Shown here: positions 54,016-62,234 of the stretch, piece by piece
How positions within the stretch are numbered: the stretch's first letter is position 1
Layout: each line of letters opens with the position of its first letter
Assembly (NCBI RefSeq): GCF_004762045.1
Contig: NZ_SJOM01000007.1
Location: 4,811,307 to 4,875,306, forward strand
Source: Mycobacterium sp. DL99
Lineage (GTDB): Bacteria; Actinomycetota; Actinomycetes; Mycobacteriales; Mycobacteriaceae
Direction: 5' to 3'
DNA length: 64,000 bases
Notes under the pieces: model-generated
Databases searched by the model: none
What the model was told of the DNA's origin: nothing
Seen by the model: only the letters and a program-made list of their open reading frames with translations
Position numbers and translations under genes: made by a program

Positions 54016-55307
54016 TCTTCTGTCGGTTCTCCGGCCGATTCGGCCGATTCGGCGGGTGCAGCTGCCTCGGATGCCTCGGGTGCCTCGGCTTCTTCGGTCT
54101 CGGGCTCCTCGGGCTCCTCGGCCGCCACGGGCTCGGTACGGGTCAGGTTCGCTCCGGTTTCGGCATCGAAGATCACCAACTTTGAGGTGTCGAACGCCAA
54201 CTGGATCTGCTGACCATTGGCCACCGTGGATTCTGCCGACACCCGAGCCACGAACTCGTTGACACCGCCCCCGGAATCGGCGGCCAACTCGGCGAGCTGC
54301 GCCGCCTCGGCGCCGGCACCGTCGATGGTGAAGTGCACGTACTTGTCCGCACCGAGCGATTCGACGATGTCGGCACGCACTCCGAAGCTCAGCGCCCGGA
54401 TCCGGGCGTACCCGTCGAGCAGCGACGCATCCTCCAGGTGCTCGGGCCGGATTCCGACGATGATGTTGTCGGGTTTGGGCTGACGGTCCAGCAGATCGTG
54501 CACCTGCGGCGTCAGAGTGACGTCGCCGAACGGCAGCCGCACCCCGACGTCGGTGAAGGTGGCCGGGAAGAAGTTCATCGCCGGGGATCCGATGAAACCG
54601 GCCACGAACAGGTTCGCGGGGTTGTTGTACAGCTCGTCAGGCGTGCCGATCTGCTGGATCTCGCCGGCCAGCAACACCACGACGCGATCCCCCAGCGTCA
54701 TCGCCTCGGTCTGATCGTGCGTCACGTAGACCGTGGTGGTGCCCAGCCGGCTCTGCAGCCGCGCGATCTCGGCACGCATCTGCACGCGCAGCTTGGCGTC
54801 CAGGTTGCTCAACGGCTCGTCCATCAGGAATGCCTTGGGGCGGCGCACGATCGCCCGGCCCATCGCCACCCGCTGACGCTGCCCGCCGGACAGCTGGGCC
54901 GGCTTGCGGTCGAGCAGTTCGGTCAGGTCGAGGATCTTGGCGGTCTCTTCGACCTTGGCCGCGATCTCGTCCTTCTTGAGCTTGGCCAAGGTCAACGGGA
55001 ATGCGATGTTCTGGCGCACCGTCATGTGCGGGTAGAGCGCATAGGACTGGAACACCATCGCGATATCGCGGTCCTTGGGCGCCTTCTCGTTGACCCGCTC
55101 GCCCCCGATGCGCAGCTCGCCCGACGAGATGTCGTCAAGCCCGGCAATCATGTTCAGCGTGGTCGACTTACCGCAGCCCGACGGCCCCACCAGGATGATG
55201 AACTCGCCGTCGGCGATGGTCATCGAGAACTCTTTGACGGCTTCTCTGGTACCGCCTGCACCGTCGGGGTAACTCTTGGTGACCCGGTCCAACACAATTT
55301 CGGCCAT
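54012..55307 (-). CDS. sugC: Trehalose ABC importer ATP-binding protein SugC
   Basis: 431-residue MalK-type ATPase of the LpqY-SugABC importer, which recovers trehalose released during mycolic acid transfer. Walker A GPSGCGKST near 38, signature LSGGQRQRVAMGRA, Walker B AFLMDEPLSNLDAKLR, and the switch His in VYVTHDQTEAM. OB/TOBE regulatory domains follow residue 240. The last 35 residues form an extra acidic tail rich in Glu, Ala and Pro (TEEAEAPEASEAAAP), longer than I recall for M. tuberculosis SugC (about 390 aa). It follows sugB by 4 bases. Confidence 0.94.
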   Translation of the reverse strand: MAEIVLDRVTKSYPDGAGGTREAVKEFSMTIADGEFIILVGPSGCGKSTTLNMIAGLDDISSGELRIGGERVNEKAPKDRDIAMVFQSYALYPHMTVRQNIAFPLTLAKLKKDEIAAKVEETAKILDLTELLDRKPAQLSGGQRQRVAMGRAIVRRPKAFLMDEPLSNLDAKLRVQMRAEIARLQSRLGTTTVYVTHDQTEAMTLGDRVVVLLAGEIQQIGTPDELYNNPANLFVAGFIGSPAMNFFPATFTDVGVRLPFGDVTLTPQVHDLLDRQPKPDNIIVGIRPEHLEDASLLDGYARIRALSFGVRADIVESLGADKYVHFTIDGAGAEAAQLAELAADSGGGVNEFVARVSAESTVANGQQIQLAFDTSKLVIFDAETGANLTRTEPVAAEEPEEPETEEAEAPEASEAAAPAESAESAGEPTEE

Positions 55308-55311
55308 CCAA

Positions 55312-56148
55312 TTACCCCTTTACCGCACCGGATGTAAGGCCAGCGACGATGCGCCGCTGGAAGATGAGAACAAAGATAATGATCGGGATGGTGATGACCA
55401 TCGCGCCCGCCGCGATCGACCCGGTCGGCTCCTCGAACTGCGAACTGCCGGTGAAGTTCGCGATCGCCACGGGTGCGGTGATCGCCCGCTGCGTCGCGGT
55501 CAGCGACAACGCCAGGAGCAGGTCGTTCCACGCGAAGATGAAGACCAGGATGGCCGCGGTGACGATGCCCGGGGCCGCCAACGGCGCGATCACCTTGCGG
55601 AAGGCCTGGGCCGGAGTGGCCCCGTCCATCTTGGCGGCCTTCTCCAGATCCCATGGGATCTCCCGGAAGAACGCCGACAGTGTGTAGATCGCCAGCGGCA
55701 GTGCGAACGTGATGTAGGGAATGATCAGCCCGGGCCACGTGTCGAACAACCCGATGCTCCGCCACAGGTTGAAGATCGGGGTCACCAGCGAGATCTGCGG
55801 GAACATCGCGATCAACAGGGCTACGCCCACCAACAGCTTCTTGCCGGGAAAATCCAACCGTGCCACGGCGTAGGCGGCCATGCCGCCGATCGCCACGGCG
55901 ATCACCGTGGTGATCAGACCGATACCGATCGAGTTGATCAGTGCCGAGGTGAAGATGTTGCCACTGAAGATGCCCTTGTAGTTGTCGAACGTGATCTTGG
56001 TCGGAATCAGCTTGCCGTCCTTGACGCTTGACGTCGGTTTCAACGACAGCGACAGGATCCACAACACCGGTACCAACGCATAGAGCACCACCAGGATGTT
56101 CACGATCGTCCACCCGGTCGCGCGCCGCGCACCCACTCGCTCGGTCAT
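55312..56148 (-). CDS. sugB: Trehalose ABC importer permease SugB
   Basis: 278-residue MalG-type permease with six membrane helices. The EAA loop that contacts SugC is EIPWDLEKAAKMDGATPAQAFRKVIAPLAAPG. The N-terminus starts MTERVGARRATGW and the protein ends FQRRIVAGLTSGAVKG, as in MalG-type subunits. GGAGGG lies 6 bases before ATG 56148, and the start overlaps the sugA stop (ATGA). An upstream in-frame extension falls within sugA and is rejected. Confidence 0.94.
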   Translation of the reverse strand: MTERVGARRATGWTIVNILVVLYALVPVLWILSLSLKPTSSVKDGKLIPTKITFDNYKGIFSGNIFTSALINSIGIGLITTVIAVAIGGMAAYAVARLDFPGKKLLVGVALLIAMFPQISLVTPIFNLWRSIGLFDTWPGLIIPYITFALPLAIYTLSAFFREIPWDLEKAAKMDGATPAQAFRKVIAPLAAPGIVTAAILVFIFAWNDLLLALSLTATQRAITAPVAIANFTGSSQFEEPTGSIAAGAMVITIPIIIFVLIFQRRIVAGLTSGAVKG

Positions 56149-57035
56149 CGGTGTCCCTCCACGTCTGCACCGGGCGCCGACGCACCGAAGATCTTGATGA
56201 AGATGAACGCGATGATCGCCACCGACAGGAAGATCAACACGCTGATGGCCGAACCCAATCCGAGGTTGAATGCCTTGAACAAGTTGTCGTACCCCAGGAT
56301 CGACACCGACCCGGTGTTGTTGGCACCTCCGGTCAACACATAGATGTTGTCGAAGATCCGGAACGCGTCGAGGGTCCGGAACAGCAGCGCGACCAGGATG
56401 GCCGGTTTGATCAGCGGCAGAATCACTTTCACCAACCGCGTCCAGGCTCCGGCGCCGTCGACCTGGGCAGCGTTGAGCAGATCCTGCGGCACCAGCGCCA
56501 GGCCGGCGAGCAGCAGCAGCGCCATGAACGGGGTGGTCTTCCACACTTCGGCGAGCACGATGATGGCCAGCGATGGCAGCTGCTCGGTCAGCGGGGCGCT
56601 GCCGTCGGGTAGCAGGTTCGCCAGGTAACCGGTACCCGGCGTCCAGGCGTAGTACCAGCTGTAGGAGGCCGCCACCGTCACGATCCCGTAGGGGATCAGC
56701 ACCGCGGTACGGACCACACCCTTACCGAAGATGGTGCGGTGCATGACCAGTGCCAGCGCCATGCCGAGTACGAACTCTATGGTCACCGAGACGACGGTGA
56801 TCGCCAGCGTCACCGCGAACGCCGTCCACCAGTAGCGGTCGGTGAGGATGGTCTGGTAGTTGGCGAACCCCACAAAGGCGGTGTCGTCCGGGGCCGCCAG
56901 GTTGTAGCGCTGCAGGCTCAGCCACACCGCATATCCGATGGGGTACGCGGTCACCGCAATCATCAGAATCACGGCGGGCGCGATCAGCGCGAACGCCAAC
57001 TTGCGTTCGGACGTGCGGTTGTCGGTGCGGCTCAT
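56145..57035 (-). CDS. sugA: Trehalose ABC importer permease SugA
   Basis: 296-residue MalF-type permease with six membrane helices. The EAA loop is LVPQDLLNAAQVDGAGAWTRLVKVILPLIKPA; the stretch between helices, DAFRIFDNIYVLTGGANNTGSVSILGYDN, is typical of sugar permeases. Together with SugB it forms the channel for LpqY-bound trehalose. ATG 57035 overlaps the lpqY stop (ATGA), so all four transporter genes are translationally linked. Confidence 0.94.
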   Translation of the reverse strand: MSRTDNRTSERKLAFALIAPAVILMIAVTAYPIGYAVWLSLQRYNLAAPDDTAFVGFANYQTILTDRYWWTAFAVTLAITVVSVTIEFVLGMALALVMHRTIFGKGVVRTAVLIPYGIVTVAASYSWYYAWTPGTGYLANLLPDGSAPLTEQLPSLAIIVLAEVWKTTPFMALLLLAGLALVPQDLLNAAQVDGAGAWTRLVKVILPLIKPAILVALLFRTLDAFRIFDNIYVLTGGANNTGSVSILGYDNLFKAFNLGLGSAISVLIFLSVAIIAFIFIKIFGASAPGADVEGHR

Positions 57036-58429
57036 GGAATCAGCCCCTTGCCGTCGATGGCCTTCTGCACCTGTTCGGTCAGCTCATCGGCGGTGTGCTC
57101 CGGATCGATGTCGGTGATCGGGGCCAGGGTGGCCGAAATGCGGGTGGACACAGCCTGATACACCGGGGTCGCGGGACGCACCGCGGCGTTGGTGAGCTGC
57201 TCACGGATGATCGCGTACTGCGGGTACTTGGCCTGGAACGCCGGATCGTCGTAGAGCGACTCGCGCACCGCGGGCAACCCGCCCTCGACCGAGGTGTAGC
57301 GCTGGTTCTCGACGTTGCGCAGGCATCGGATGGCTTCGAAGGCCTCGGCCTTGTGCTGGCTGGTCTTGGCCACCGCGAGGTTCAGCCCGCCCAGGGTCAC
57401 CTTGGCCGGCTCCCCCTCGCGCACGCCCGGATAGTTGGCGAACCCGAACACATCTTTGCTGGCCTCGTAGGCAGACTCGAACTGTTCGTCCGTGGGCGAG
57501 AAGGTGCCCAGATCGTTGATGGCCCCGGCGAGGTCGGCACGCTCGTTGAGCGGCAGGAAGTTCACTCCGCCCTTCACTGCGTTCTCCAGCAGCGAGGGCA
57601 GCACGAACGGCCAGTTGACCTCGAGGGCGGCCTTGCCCTGCTCGAGTGCGAGTCGGGCAGTCCCCTCATCGGTCTGGGTCACCGACGGATCGGCGCCGGG
57701 CGCAGTGGCAACCGACTTGATGATTTCCAGCGCCTTGACCGTCGCCGCACGATGCTCCGGCGTATCGGTCAGCGTGACGGTCTTCCCGTCATCGGAGAGC
57801 ACCTGCCCTCCCGCACTGGCCAGCAGGGTGTTGAACCACACCACCAGGCCCTCGTACTGCTTGGCCTGCACCGCAATCCAACTGGGCTTGCCCGCTGCGT
57901 GCAGGCGGTTCGCCTCAGACACCATACCGTCCCAGGTGGACGGCGGCTCAGCCATCAAATCGGCTCGGTACCAAAGCAATTGGGTGTTGGTGGTGATCGG
58001 TGATGCGTACAACTTGCCTTGCCAGCGGGCGGTCTCCAGCGGACCGGGCAGGGTGTTGTCCAGCGCGTCGGATTCCGCCTCACCCGCCGGATCCTCTGAT
58101 AGCGGGACCGCCCAGCCCGCCTCGGCGAACTCGGCGGTCCACACCACGTCGAGCGCCATGATGTCGAGGGTCTTGTCGTTACCGGTCAGCCGCCGGGCCA
58201 GCTGCAACCGTTGGTCGTCAGCACCTTTCGGCAAACTCACCTGCTTGATGGTGAAGCGGTCGCCGAGTTCGGAGTTGCAGCGTTTGGCAACGGCGGTGAA
58301 AGTCGCCATCTCGTTGGCCGGCGTGTAGTAGTTGATGACGATCCCGTCATCGGCCTTACCACACGCAGACAGCACCGAGGCCGTCGTCAACGCGGCCACT
58401 GCCGCAGCACATAGCCGCCGAGCGCGCAC
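57032..58429 (-). CDS. lpqY: Trehalose-binding lipoprotein LpqY
   Basis: 465-residue extracellular solute-binding lipoprotein, the ligand receptor of the trehalose recycling importer. The signal peptide RARRLCAAAVAALTTASVL ends in the lipobox LSAC. The mature fold carries YYTPANEMATFTAVAKRCN, GADDQRLQLARRLTGND and SPITTNTQLLWYRADL, near-identical to M. smegmatis LpqY blocks as I remember them. GTG 58429 is chosen because GGGAGG ends 7 bases before it; longer frames (ATG 58450, TTG 58513) are not needed. First gene of lpqY-sugA-sugB-sugC-SUFU. Confidence 0.94.
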   Translation of the reverse strand: MRARRLCAAAVAALTTASVLSACGKADDGIVINYYTPANEMATFTAVAKRCNSELGDRFTIKQVSLPKGADDQRLQLARRLTGNDKTLDIMALDVVWTAEFAEAGWAVPLSEDPAGEAESDALDNTLPGPLETARWQGKLYASPITTNTQLLWYRADLMAEPPSTWDGMVSEANRLHAAGKPSWIAVQAKQYEGLVVWFNTLLASAGGQVLSDDGKTVTLTDTPEHRAATVKALEIIKSVATAPGADPSVTQTDEGTARLALEQGKAALEVNWPFVLPSLLENAVKGGVNFLPLNERADLAGAINDLGTFSPTDEQFESAYEASKDVFGFANYPGVREGEPAKVTLGGLNLAVAKTSQHKAEAFEAIRCLRNVENQRYTSVEGGLPAVRESLYDDPAFQAKYPQYAIIREQLTNAAVRPATPVYQAVSTRISATLAPITDIDPEHTADELTEQVQKAIDGKGLIP

Positions 58430-58530
58430 CGCTGTGCCTCCCGTTCGCATTCGATGTCGCCGCCAGAGCGGCTCCCGCGCGCAAACCGTAGAGCTCTGCC
58501 CGCTTATGTGCAACAGTTTGGGCGTGCCGC

Positions 58531-58544
58531 GTCACAATCGTGAC
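58531..58544. promoter_or_regulatory. Inverted repeat upstream of lpqY
   Basis: GTCAC-AATC-GTGAC has perfect 5-base arms, flanked by CCGC and GCGG that extend the dyad with mismatches. It lies about 100 bases upstream of the lpqY start and could be an operator for the trehalose importer. Confidence 0.35.
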
Positions 58545-58562
58545 CTGCGGACATTTGCCACC

Positions 58563-58581
58563 GCGGCCGGCCCGCGGCCGC
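58563..58581 (-). terminator. GC-rich hairpin after the Rv1234-like gene
   Basis: GCGGCCG-GCCCG-CGGCCGC forms a 7-bp stem with a 5-base loop, starting 8 bases after the minus-strand stop of the Rv1234-like gene. It lacks a T-run. It probably separates that gene from the lpqY operon. Confidence 0.45.
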
Positions 58582-58589
58582 ATATGAGG

Positions 58590-59096
58590 TCAGATCGTCA
58601 AGCGCGCCAGCAGATCCCGACCCTGCTCGGCACTCTGCGGATCGCACAGAACGTCGTAGCGGCCTGCGACCAGCTGCATCGTCGAACTGAAATCTCTTGT
58701 GCCGCGAGCCATCGCATAAGGGATGGCCGAGGTGATCAAGCCGAAGAAGACACCGGCGACCAGGCCGGTGAGCAGTGCGCTCCACGGGTTGGGGCTGAAG
58801 AAACCCAGGATCAGGCCGATGAACAAGCCGAGCCAGGCACCCGACAGCACACCACCGCCGAGCACCTTGGGCCAGCTCAGCCGACCGGTGACCCGCTCGA
58901 CTTGCATGAGATCCACCCCGACAATCGTCACCTGCTGCACCGGGAACTGTTGGTCGGACAAGTAGTCGACGGCACGCTGGGCCTCCGCGTACGTCGGGTA
59001 GGAACCGATTGGCCAGCCTTTGGGCGGCGTCGGCAACGCGCCGCGCGCAGCGGGCGCGGCGCCCGGTGTCTGACCGGACTGAAATGGGCTCGTCAT
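58590..59096 (-). CDS. General stress protein 17M-like membrane protein (Rv1234-like)
   Basis: 168-residue membrane protein. The N-terminal cytosolic domain is like general stress protein 17M (IGSYPTYAEAQRAVDYLSDQQFPVQQVTIVGVDLMQVERVTGR). Two membrane helices follow (VLGGGVLSGAWLGLFIGLILGFF and LLTGLVAGVFFGLITSAIPYAM), and a short tail ends the protein. The Bacillus relative is stress-induced; its activity is not known. It is divergent from the Rv1233c-like gene with nested inverted repeats between them. Confidence 0.82.
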   Translation of the reverse strand: MTSPFQSGQTPGAAPAARGALPTPPKGWPIGSYPTYAEAQRAVDYLSDQQFPVQQVTIVGVDLMQVERVTGRLSWPKVLGGGVLSGAWLGLFIGLILGFFSPNPWSALLTGLVAGVFFGLITSAIPYAMARGTRDFSSTMQLVAGRYDVLCDPQSAEQGRDLLARLTI

Positions 59097-59146
59097 CGAT
59101 CTTCACTCTCCTCCGCACCGCCTGCTCGGCGGCGGCTCTCGTTACA

Positions 59147-59198
59147 GCAACGCCCTGGCACCGGATTTGGTGCCGCAGTCACGCGACCGGGGCGTTGC
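59147..59198. promoter_or_regulatory. Nested inverted repeats in a divergent promoter
   Basis: Outer arms GCAACGCCC (59147-59155) and GGGCGTTGC (59190-59198) are perfect 9-base complements. Inside them are GGCACC (59157-59162) and GGTGCC (59169-59174). The region lies in the 126-base gap between the Rv1234- and Rv1233c-like genes, so it could bind a regulator or fold in either transcript. Confidence 0.4.
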
Positions 59199-59222
59199 CG
59201 TCCGTGCGCTAGGTTGATCAGC

Positions 59223-59915
59223 ATGACAAACCCGGACGGCAACGCGGGCGAAACGCCGCCATCCGACCCCGGCTCCCAGCCGTCGGAACCGTTGTCCGGC
59301 GGCTACGAAGCACCTTCCATCGAGCATTCCCAGGATCAGCCGCACAGCGGCGGGGCGCAACCGTCCTACGAGCTGGGACCGCAGAGCTACGAGGCCAGCC
59401 CGCCGTATCCGCCCGCGATCGACTATCCCGCGGACATCCCACACGACTACGCGCCGCCACCGCCGTACCCGGGCGCGGCCGGCTATCCCCCGCCCTATCC
59501 CCCGCCAGTGCCCGGGTATCCGCCTCCGCCGGGTTACGGCATGCCGGGATACCCCGCGTACCCAACCGGCCCCGGATACCCCGGCGGCTACGGGATGTCG
59601 CCGTCGGGCACGACCAACAGCGTGGCCATCGGATCGCTGGTGGCCTCGATCATGTCGCTGCCACTGCTCGCGATGTGCGCGATCGGACTGCTTCCCGCCC
59701 TGGTCGGAATCGGTCTCGGGATCACCGCGCTGAACCAGATCACGCGGAGCGAGCAGGCGGGCTTCGGTCCGCAGGGCGGGCAATCCGGCTTCGGTCCGCA
59801 GGGCGGACAATCAGGCCGGGGCCTGGCAATCGCCGGCATCATCATCGGCGTGCTCGGCACCCTCCTCAACGGGGGCTGGATCCTGTTGTTCCTGATCGGC
59901 ATATCCTCCACGTAG
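59223..59915 (+). CDS. Proline/tyrosine-rich DUF4190 membrane protein (Rv1233c-like)
   Basis: 230-residue envelope protein. The first 130 residues are a disordered cytosolic region of Pro/Tyr/Gly repeats (PPYPPPVPGYPPPPGYGMPG). Two membrane helices of the DUF4190 domain follow (VAIGSLVASIMSLPLLAMCAIGLLP and GLAIAGIIIGVLGTLLNGG), separated by a short loop with a duplicated GFGPQGGQS unit. ATG 59223 fits the normal N-terminus. Function unknown; related proteins sit at the mycobacterial division or growth zones only by analogy. Confidence 0.82.
   Translation: MTNPDGNAGETPPSDPGSQPSEPLSGGYEAPSIEHSQDQPHSGGAQPSYELGPQSYEASPPYPPAIDYPADIPHDYAPPPPYPGAAGYPPPYPPPVPGYPPPPGYGMPGYPAYPTGPGYPGGYGMSPSGTTNSVAIGSLVASIMSLPLLAMCAIGLLPALVGIGLGITALNQITRSEQAGFGPQGGQSGFGPQGGQSGRGLAIAGIIIGVLGTLLNGGWILLFLIGISST
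59760..59813 (+). repeat. 27-bp tandem repeat in the DUF4190 gene
   Basis: Two 27-base units differ at only two positions and encode GFGPQGGQS twice in the loop between the two membrane helices. Being a multiple of three, copy number can vary without frameshift. Confidence 0.8.
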
Positions 59916-59956
59916 CAGGCCGCATCGAATTGCGGTGCGGCACTGCACGACCCGCC

Positions 59957-60922
59957 TCAGCTCGGCGGCCGGAACGGTTCGGCCAGCCGAGTCATCCCAG
60001 CCGCCCGGCCCTTGCCTGCGACCACCAGCGCCATCTTCCGGCTGGCCTCGTCGATCATCTCGTCGCCCAGCATCACCGCTCCCCTGGCCCCACCGGCGTG
60101 CGAGGTGTGCCATTCGTAGGCGTCGAGGATCAGCTCGGCATGGTCGTAGTCGGCCTGGCGTGGGCTGAAGATCTCGTTGCCCGCCTCGATCTGGTCCGGA
60201 TGCAGAACCCACTTGCCGTCGTAGCCCAGCGCGGCTGAACGGCCGGCCACCCGGCGGAACCCGTCGACGTCGCGCACCTTCACGTACGGCCCGTCGATCG
60301 CGTTGATACCGCGGTTGCGCGCGGCGATCAGGATGCGCATCAGCACGTGGTGGTGGGCGTCGCCGATGTCGTATCCGTCGGGCTGCCCACCGACCTCCAG
60401 GGTGCGCATGTTGAGGCTGGCCGCCATGTCCCCGGGGCCGAGCACCAGCGCCTGCACGCGTGGGGCCGCCGCGATGGCGTCGATGTTGGTCAGTCCCTGC
60501 GCGTTCTCGATCTGCGCCTCGATGCCGATCCGGCCGGGTTCCAGGCCGTGGGTGGCCTCCAGCTGGCTGAGCAGCAGATCGAGGGCCTGGACATGGGCCG
60601 CCTCGGTCACCTTCGGCAACACAATCAGGTCCAAGTCGGTGCCGGCGGCCGCAACCCCGGTGACCACCTCGATCACATCGGCGTAGGTCCACGGTGTGGT
60701 CCAGTCGTTGACCCGCACCCCGCGCAGCTGGCCGGCCCAGCCGTCGTCTGCCAGCGCCGCCGCCACCTGCGTACGGGCCGATTCCTTGGCCTCGGGAGCG
60801 ACCGCATCCTCCAGGTCCAGGAACACCTCGTCAGCGGGCAGGCTTTTGGCCTTCTCGATCATCTTCAGGCTGCTTCCCGGAACCGAGAGGCACGTTCTAC
60901 GGGGTCGATACGTGTTCTCCAC
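59957..60922 (-). CDS. CitE-like CoA-ester lyase (HpcH/HpaI family)
   Basis: 321-residue TIM-barrel lyase or thioesterase of the CitE/malyl-CoA lyase family. It opens with RRTCLSVPGSSLKMIEKAKSLPADEVFLDLEDAV. The Mg2+ Glu is in IEAQIENAQGL and the metal Asp in LVLGPGDMAAS; the CoA loop ends KWVLHPDQIEAGNEIFSP. Relatives cleave malyl-CoA, methylmalyl-CoA or citramalyl-CoA. GTG 60922 (VENTYRPRR) is preferred, because ATG 60949 would share bases with the divergent MgtE-N gene start (CATG). No partner genes of a citrate lyase complex are present. Confidence 0.86.
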   Translation of the reverse strand: MENTYRPRRTCLSVPGSSLKMIEKAKSLPADEVFLDLEDAVAPEAKESARTQVAAALADDGWAGQLRGVRVNDWTTPWTYADVIEVVTGVAAAGTDLDLIVLPKVTEAAHVQALDLLLSQLEATHGLEPGRIGIEAQIENAQGLTNIDAIAAAPRVQALVLGPGDMAASLNMRTLEVGGQPDGYDIGDAHHHVLMRILIAARNRGINAIDGPYVKVRDVDGFRRVAGRSAALGYDGKWVLHPDQIEAGNEIFSPRQADYDHAELILDAYEWHTSHAGGARGAVMLGDEMIDEASRKMALVVAGKGRAAGMTRLAEPFRPPS

Positions 60923-60947
60923 GACAACACTCTCTACCCTTTGACTC

Positions 60948-62234
60948 ATGGCGGCGGTGAACAGGGTCTACGCGGCCCGGCTAGCGGGGATGGTGGTGCT
61001 GGGTCCCGACGGGGAGTCTGTCGGCCGTGTCCGCGATGTGGTGATCAGTATCAGCATCGTCCGCCAGCAACCGCGGGTTCTCGGCCTGGTCGTCGAATTG
61101 CTCACCCGGCGAAGGATTTTCGTTCCTATCCTGAGGGTCACCGCGATCGAACCGGGTTCGGTGACACTGGCCACCGGCAGTGTGTCGCTGCGCCGCTTCG
61201 CCCAACGCCCCGGCGAGGTGCTGGTGTTGGGCCAGGTGCTGGAGACCCGGGTGCGGATCGACGATCCGGATCTGGAACAGCTGGCCGGAATCGACGTCGT
61301 GGTAGTCGATCTGGGCATCGAACAGACCCGGACCCGGGACTGGGTGGTGACCCGGGTGGCGGTGCGCCCACAGCGACGTCTGGGGCGGCGCAGCAACATC
61401 CACGTCGTCGAGTGGCAGAACGTGCACGGGCTGACCCCGTCGGGTCTCGCGATGCCCGACCAGGGCGTGGCCTCGCTGCTCGAGCAGTTCGAGGGTCAAC
61501 GCCCGGTCGAGGTGGCCGAGGCGCTCCGCGAACTGCCGGTCAAGCGGCGCTACGAGTTGTACCGGGCCTTCGACGACGAGCGTCTGGCCGACGTGCTGCA
61601 GGAGCTGCCCGAGGACGAGCAGGCAGCGGTGCTGCGCCAGCTGAAAACCGAACGCGCGGCGGACGTCCTCGAAGCGATGGATCCCGACGATGCTGCCGAC
61701 GTCCTCGGCTCCATGACCCCGGCCGACGCCGAGGCGCTGCTGCTGGAGATGGACCCCGAGGACTCCGAGGATGTGCGACGGCTGCTGGCCCACTCACCCG
61801 ACACCGCGGGCGGTCTGATGACCAGCGAGCCCGTGGTCCTGGCGCCTGACAACACCGTCGCAGAGGCGCTGGCGCGGGCACGCGACCCGGACCTCACGCC
61901 CGCTCTGGCCTCGATGGCCTTCGTCACCCGGCCGCCGACCGCCACTCCGACGGGTCAGTACCTGGGCTGCGTCCACCTGCAGCGACTACTGCGAGAACCC
62001 CCTTCCGCCCTGGTGAGCGGCATCATCGACACCGACCTGCCGAGTCTGAGCCCGGACGATTCGCTCGCCGCGGTGACCCGCTACTTCGCCGCCTACAACC
62101 TGGTGTGCGGGCCGGTGCTCGACGAGGAGAACCACCTGCTGGGTGCGGTGTCGGTGGACGACGTGCTCGACCACATGCTGCCCGACGACTGGCGGGAACG
62201 CGATGAACCCGAGCTGCCGGTGGCGGGCTCATGA
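60948..62234 (+). CDS. MgtE N-terminal/CBS domain protein without transport domain (Rv1232c-like)
   Basis: 428-residue cytosolic protein. It begins with a PRC-barrel-like domain (GPDGESVGRVRDVVISISIVRQ), then an MgtE N-domain of helical repeats (LADVLQELPEDEQAAVLRQL, AADVLEAMDPDDAADVLGSM), then a CBS pair (GGLMTSEPVVLAPDNTVAEAL, DDSLAAVTRYFAAYNLVCGPVLDEENHLLGAV). It lacks the MgtE channel helices, so it would be a Mg2+-sensing regulatory module. The next gene (DUF1003, membrane) overlaps by four bases and is the likely partner. ATG 60948 matches the Rv1232c N-terminus (MAAxNRVY). Confidence 0.9.
   Translation: MAAVNRVYAARLAGMVVLGPDGESVGRVRDVVISISIVRQQPRVLGLVVELLTRRRIFVPILRVTAIEPGSVTLATGSVSLRRFAQRPGEVLVLGQVLETRVRIDDPDLEQLAGIDVVVVDLGIEQTRTRDWVVTRVAVRPQRRLGRRSNIHVVEWQNVHGLTPSGLAMPDQGVASLLEQFEGQRPVEVAEALRELPVKRRYELYRAFDDERLADVLQELPEDEQAAVLRQLKTERAADVLEAMDPDDAADVLGSMTPADAEALLLEMDPEDSEDVRRLLAHSPDTAGGLMTSEPVVLAPDNTVAEALARARDPDLTPALASMAFVTRPPTATPTGQYLGCVHLQRLLREPPSALVSGIIDTDLPSLSPDDSLAAVTRYFAAYNLVCGPVLDEENHLLGAVSVDDVLDHMLPDDWRERDEPELPVAGS

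Noticed and set aside
58531..58544. Crp/Cmr cAMP-receptor site upstream of lpqY
   Set aside because: The dyad is GTCAC-N4-GTGAC, the opposite orientation to TGTGA-N6-TCACA, and the spacing differs. It is kept only as an unassigned inverted repeat.
60923..60949. CitE-like gene starting at ATG 60949
   Set aside because: That start would share CATG with the divergent MgtE-N gene and add nine residues not needed by the family; GTG 60922 is more reasonable.
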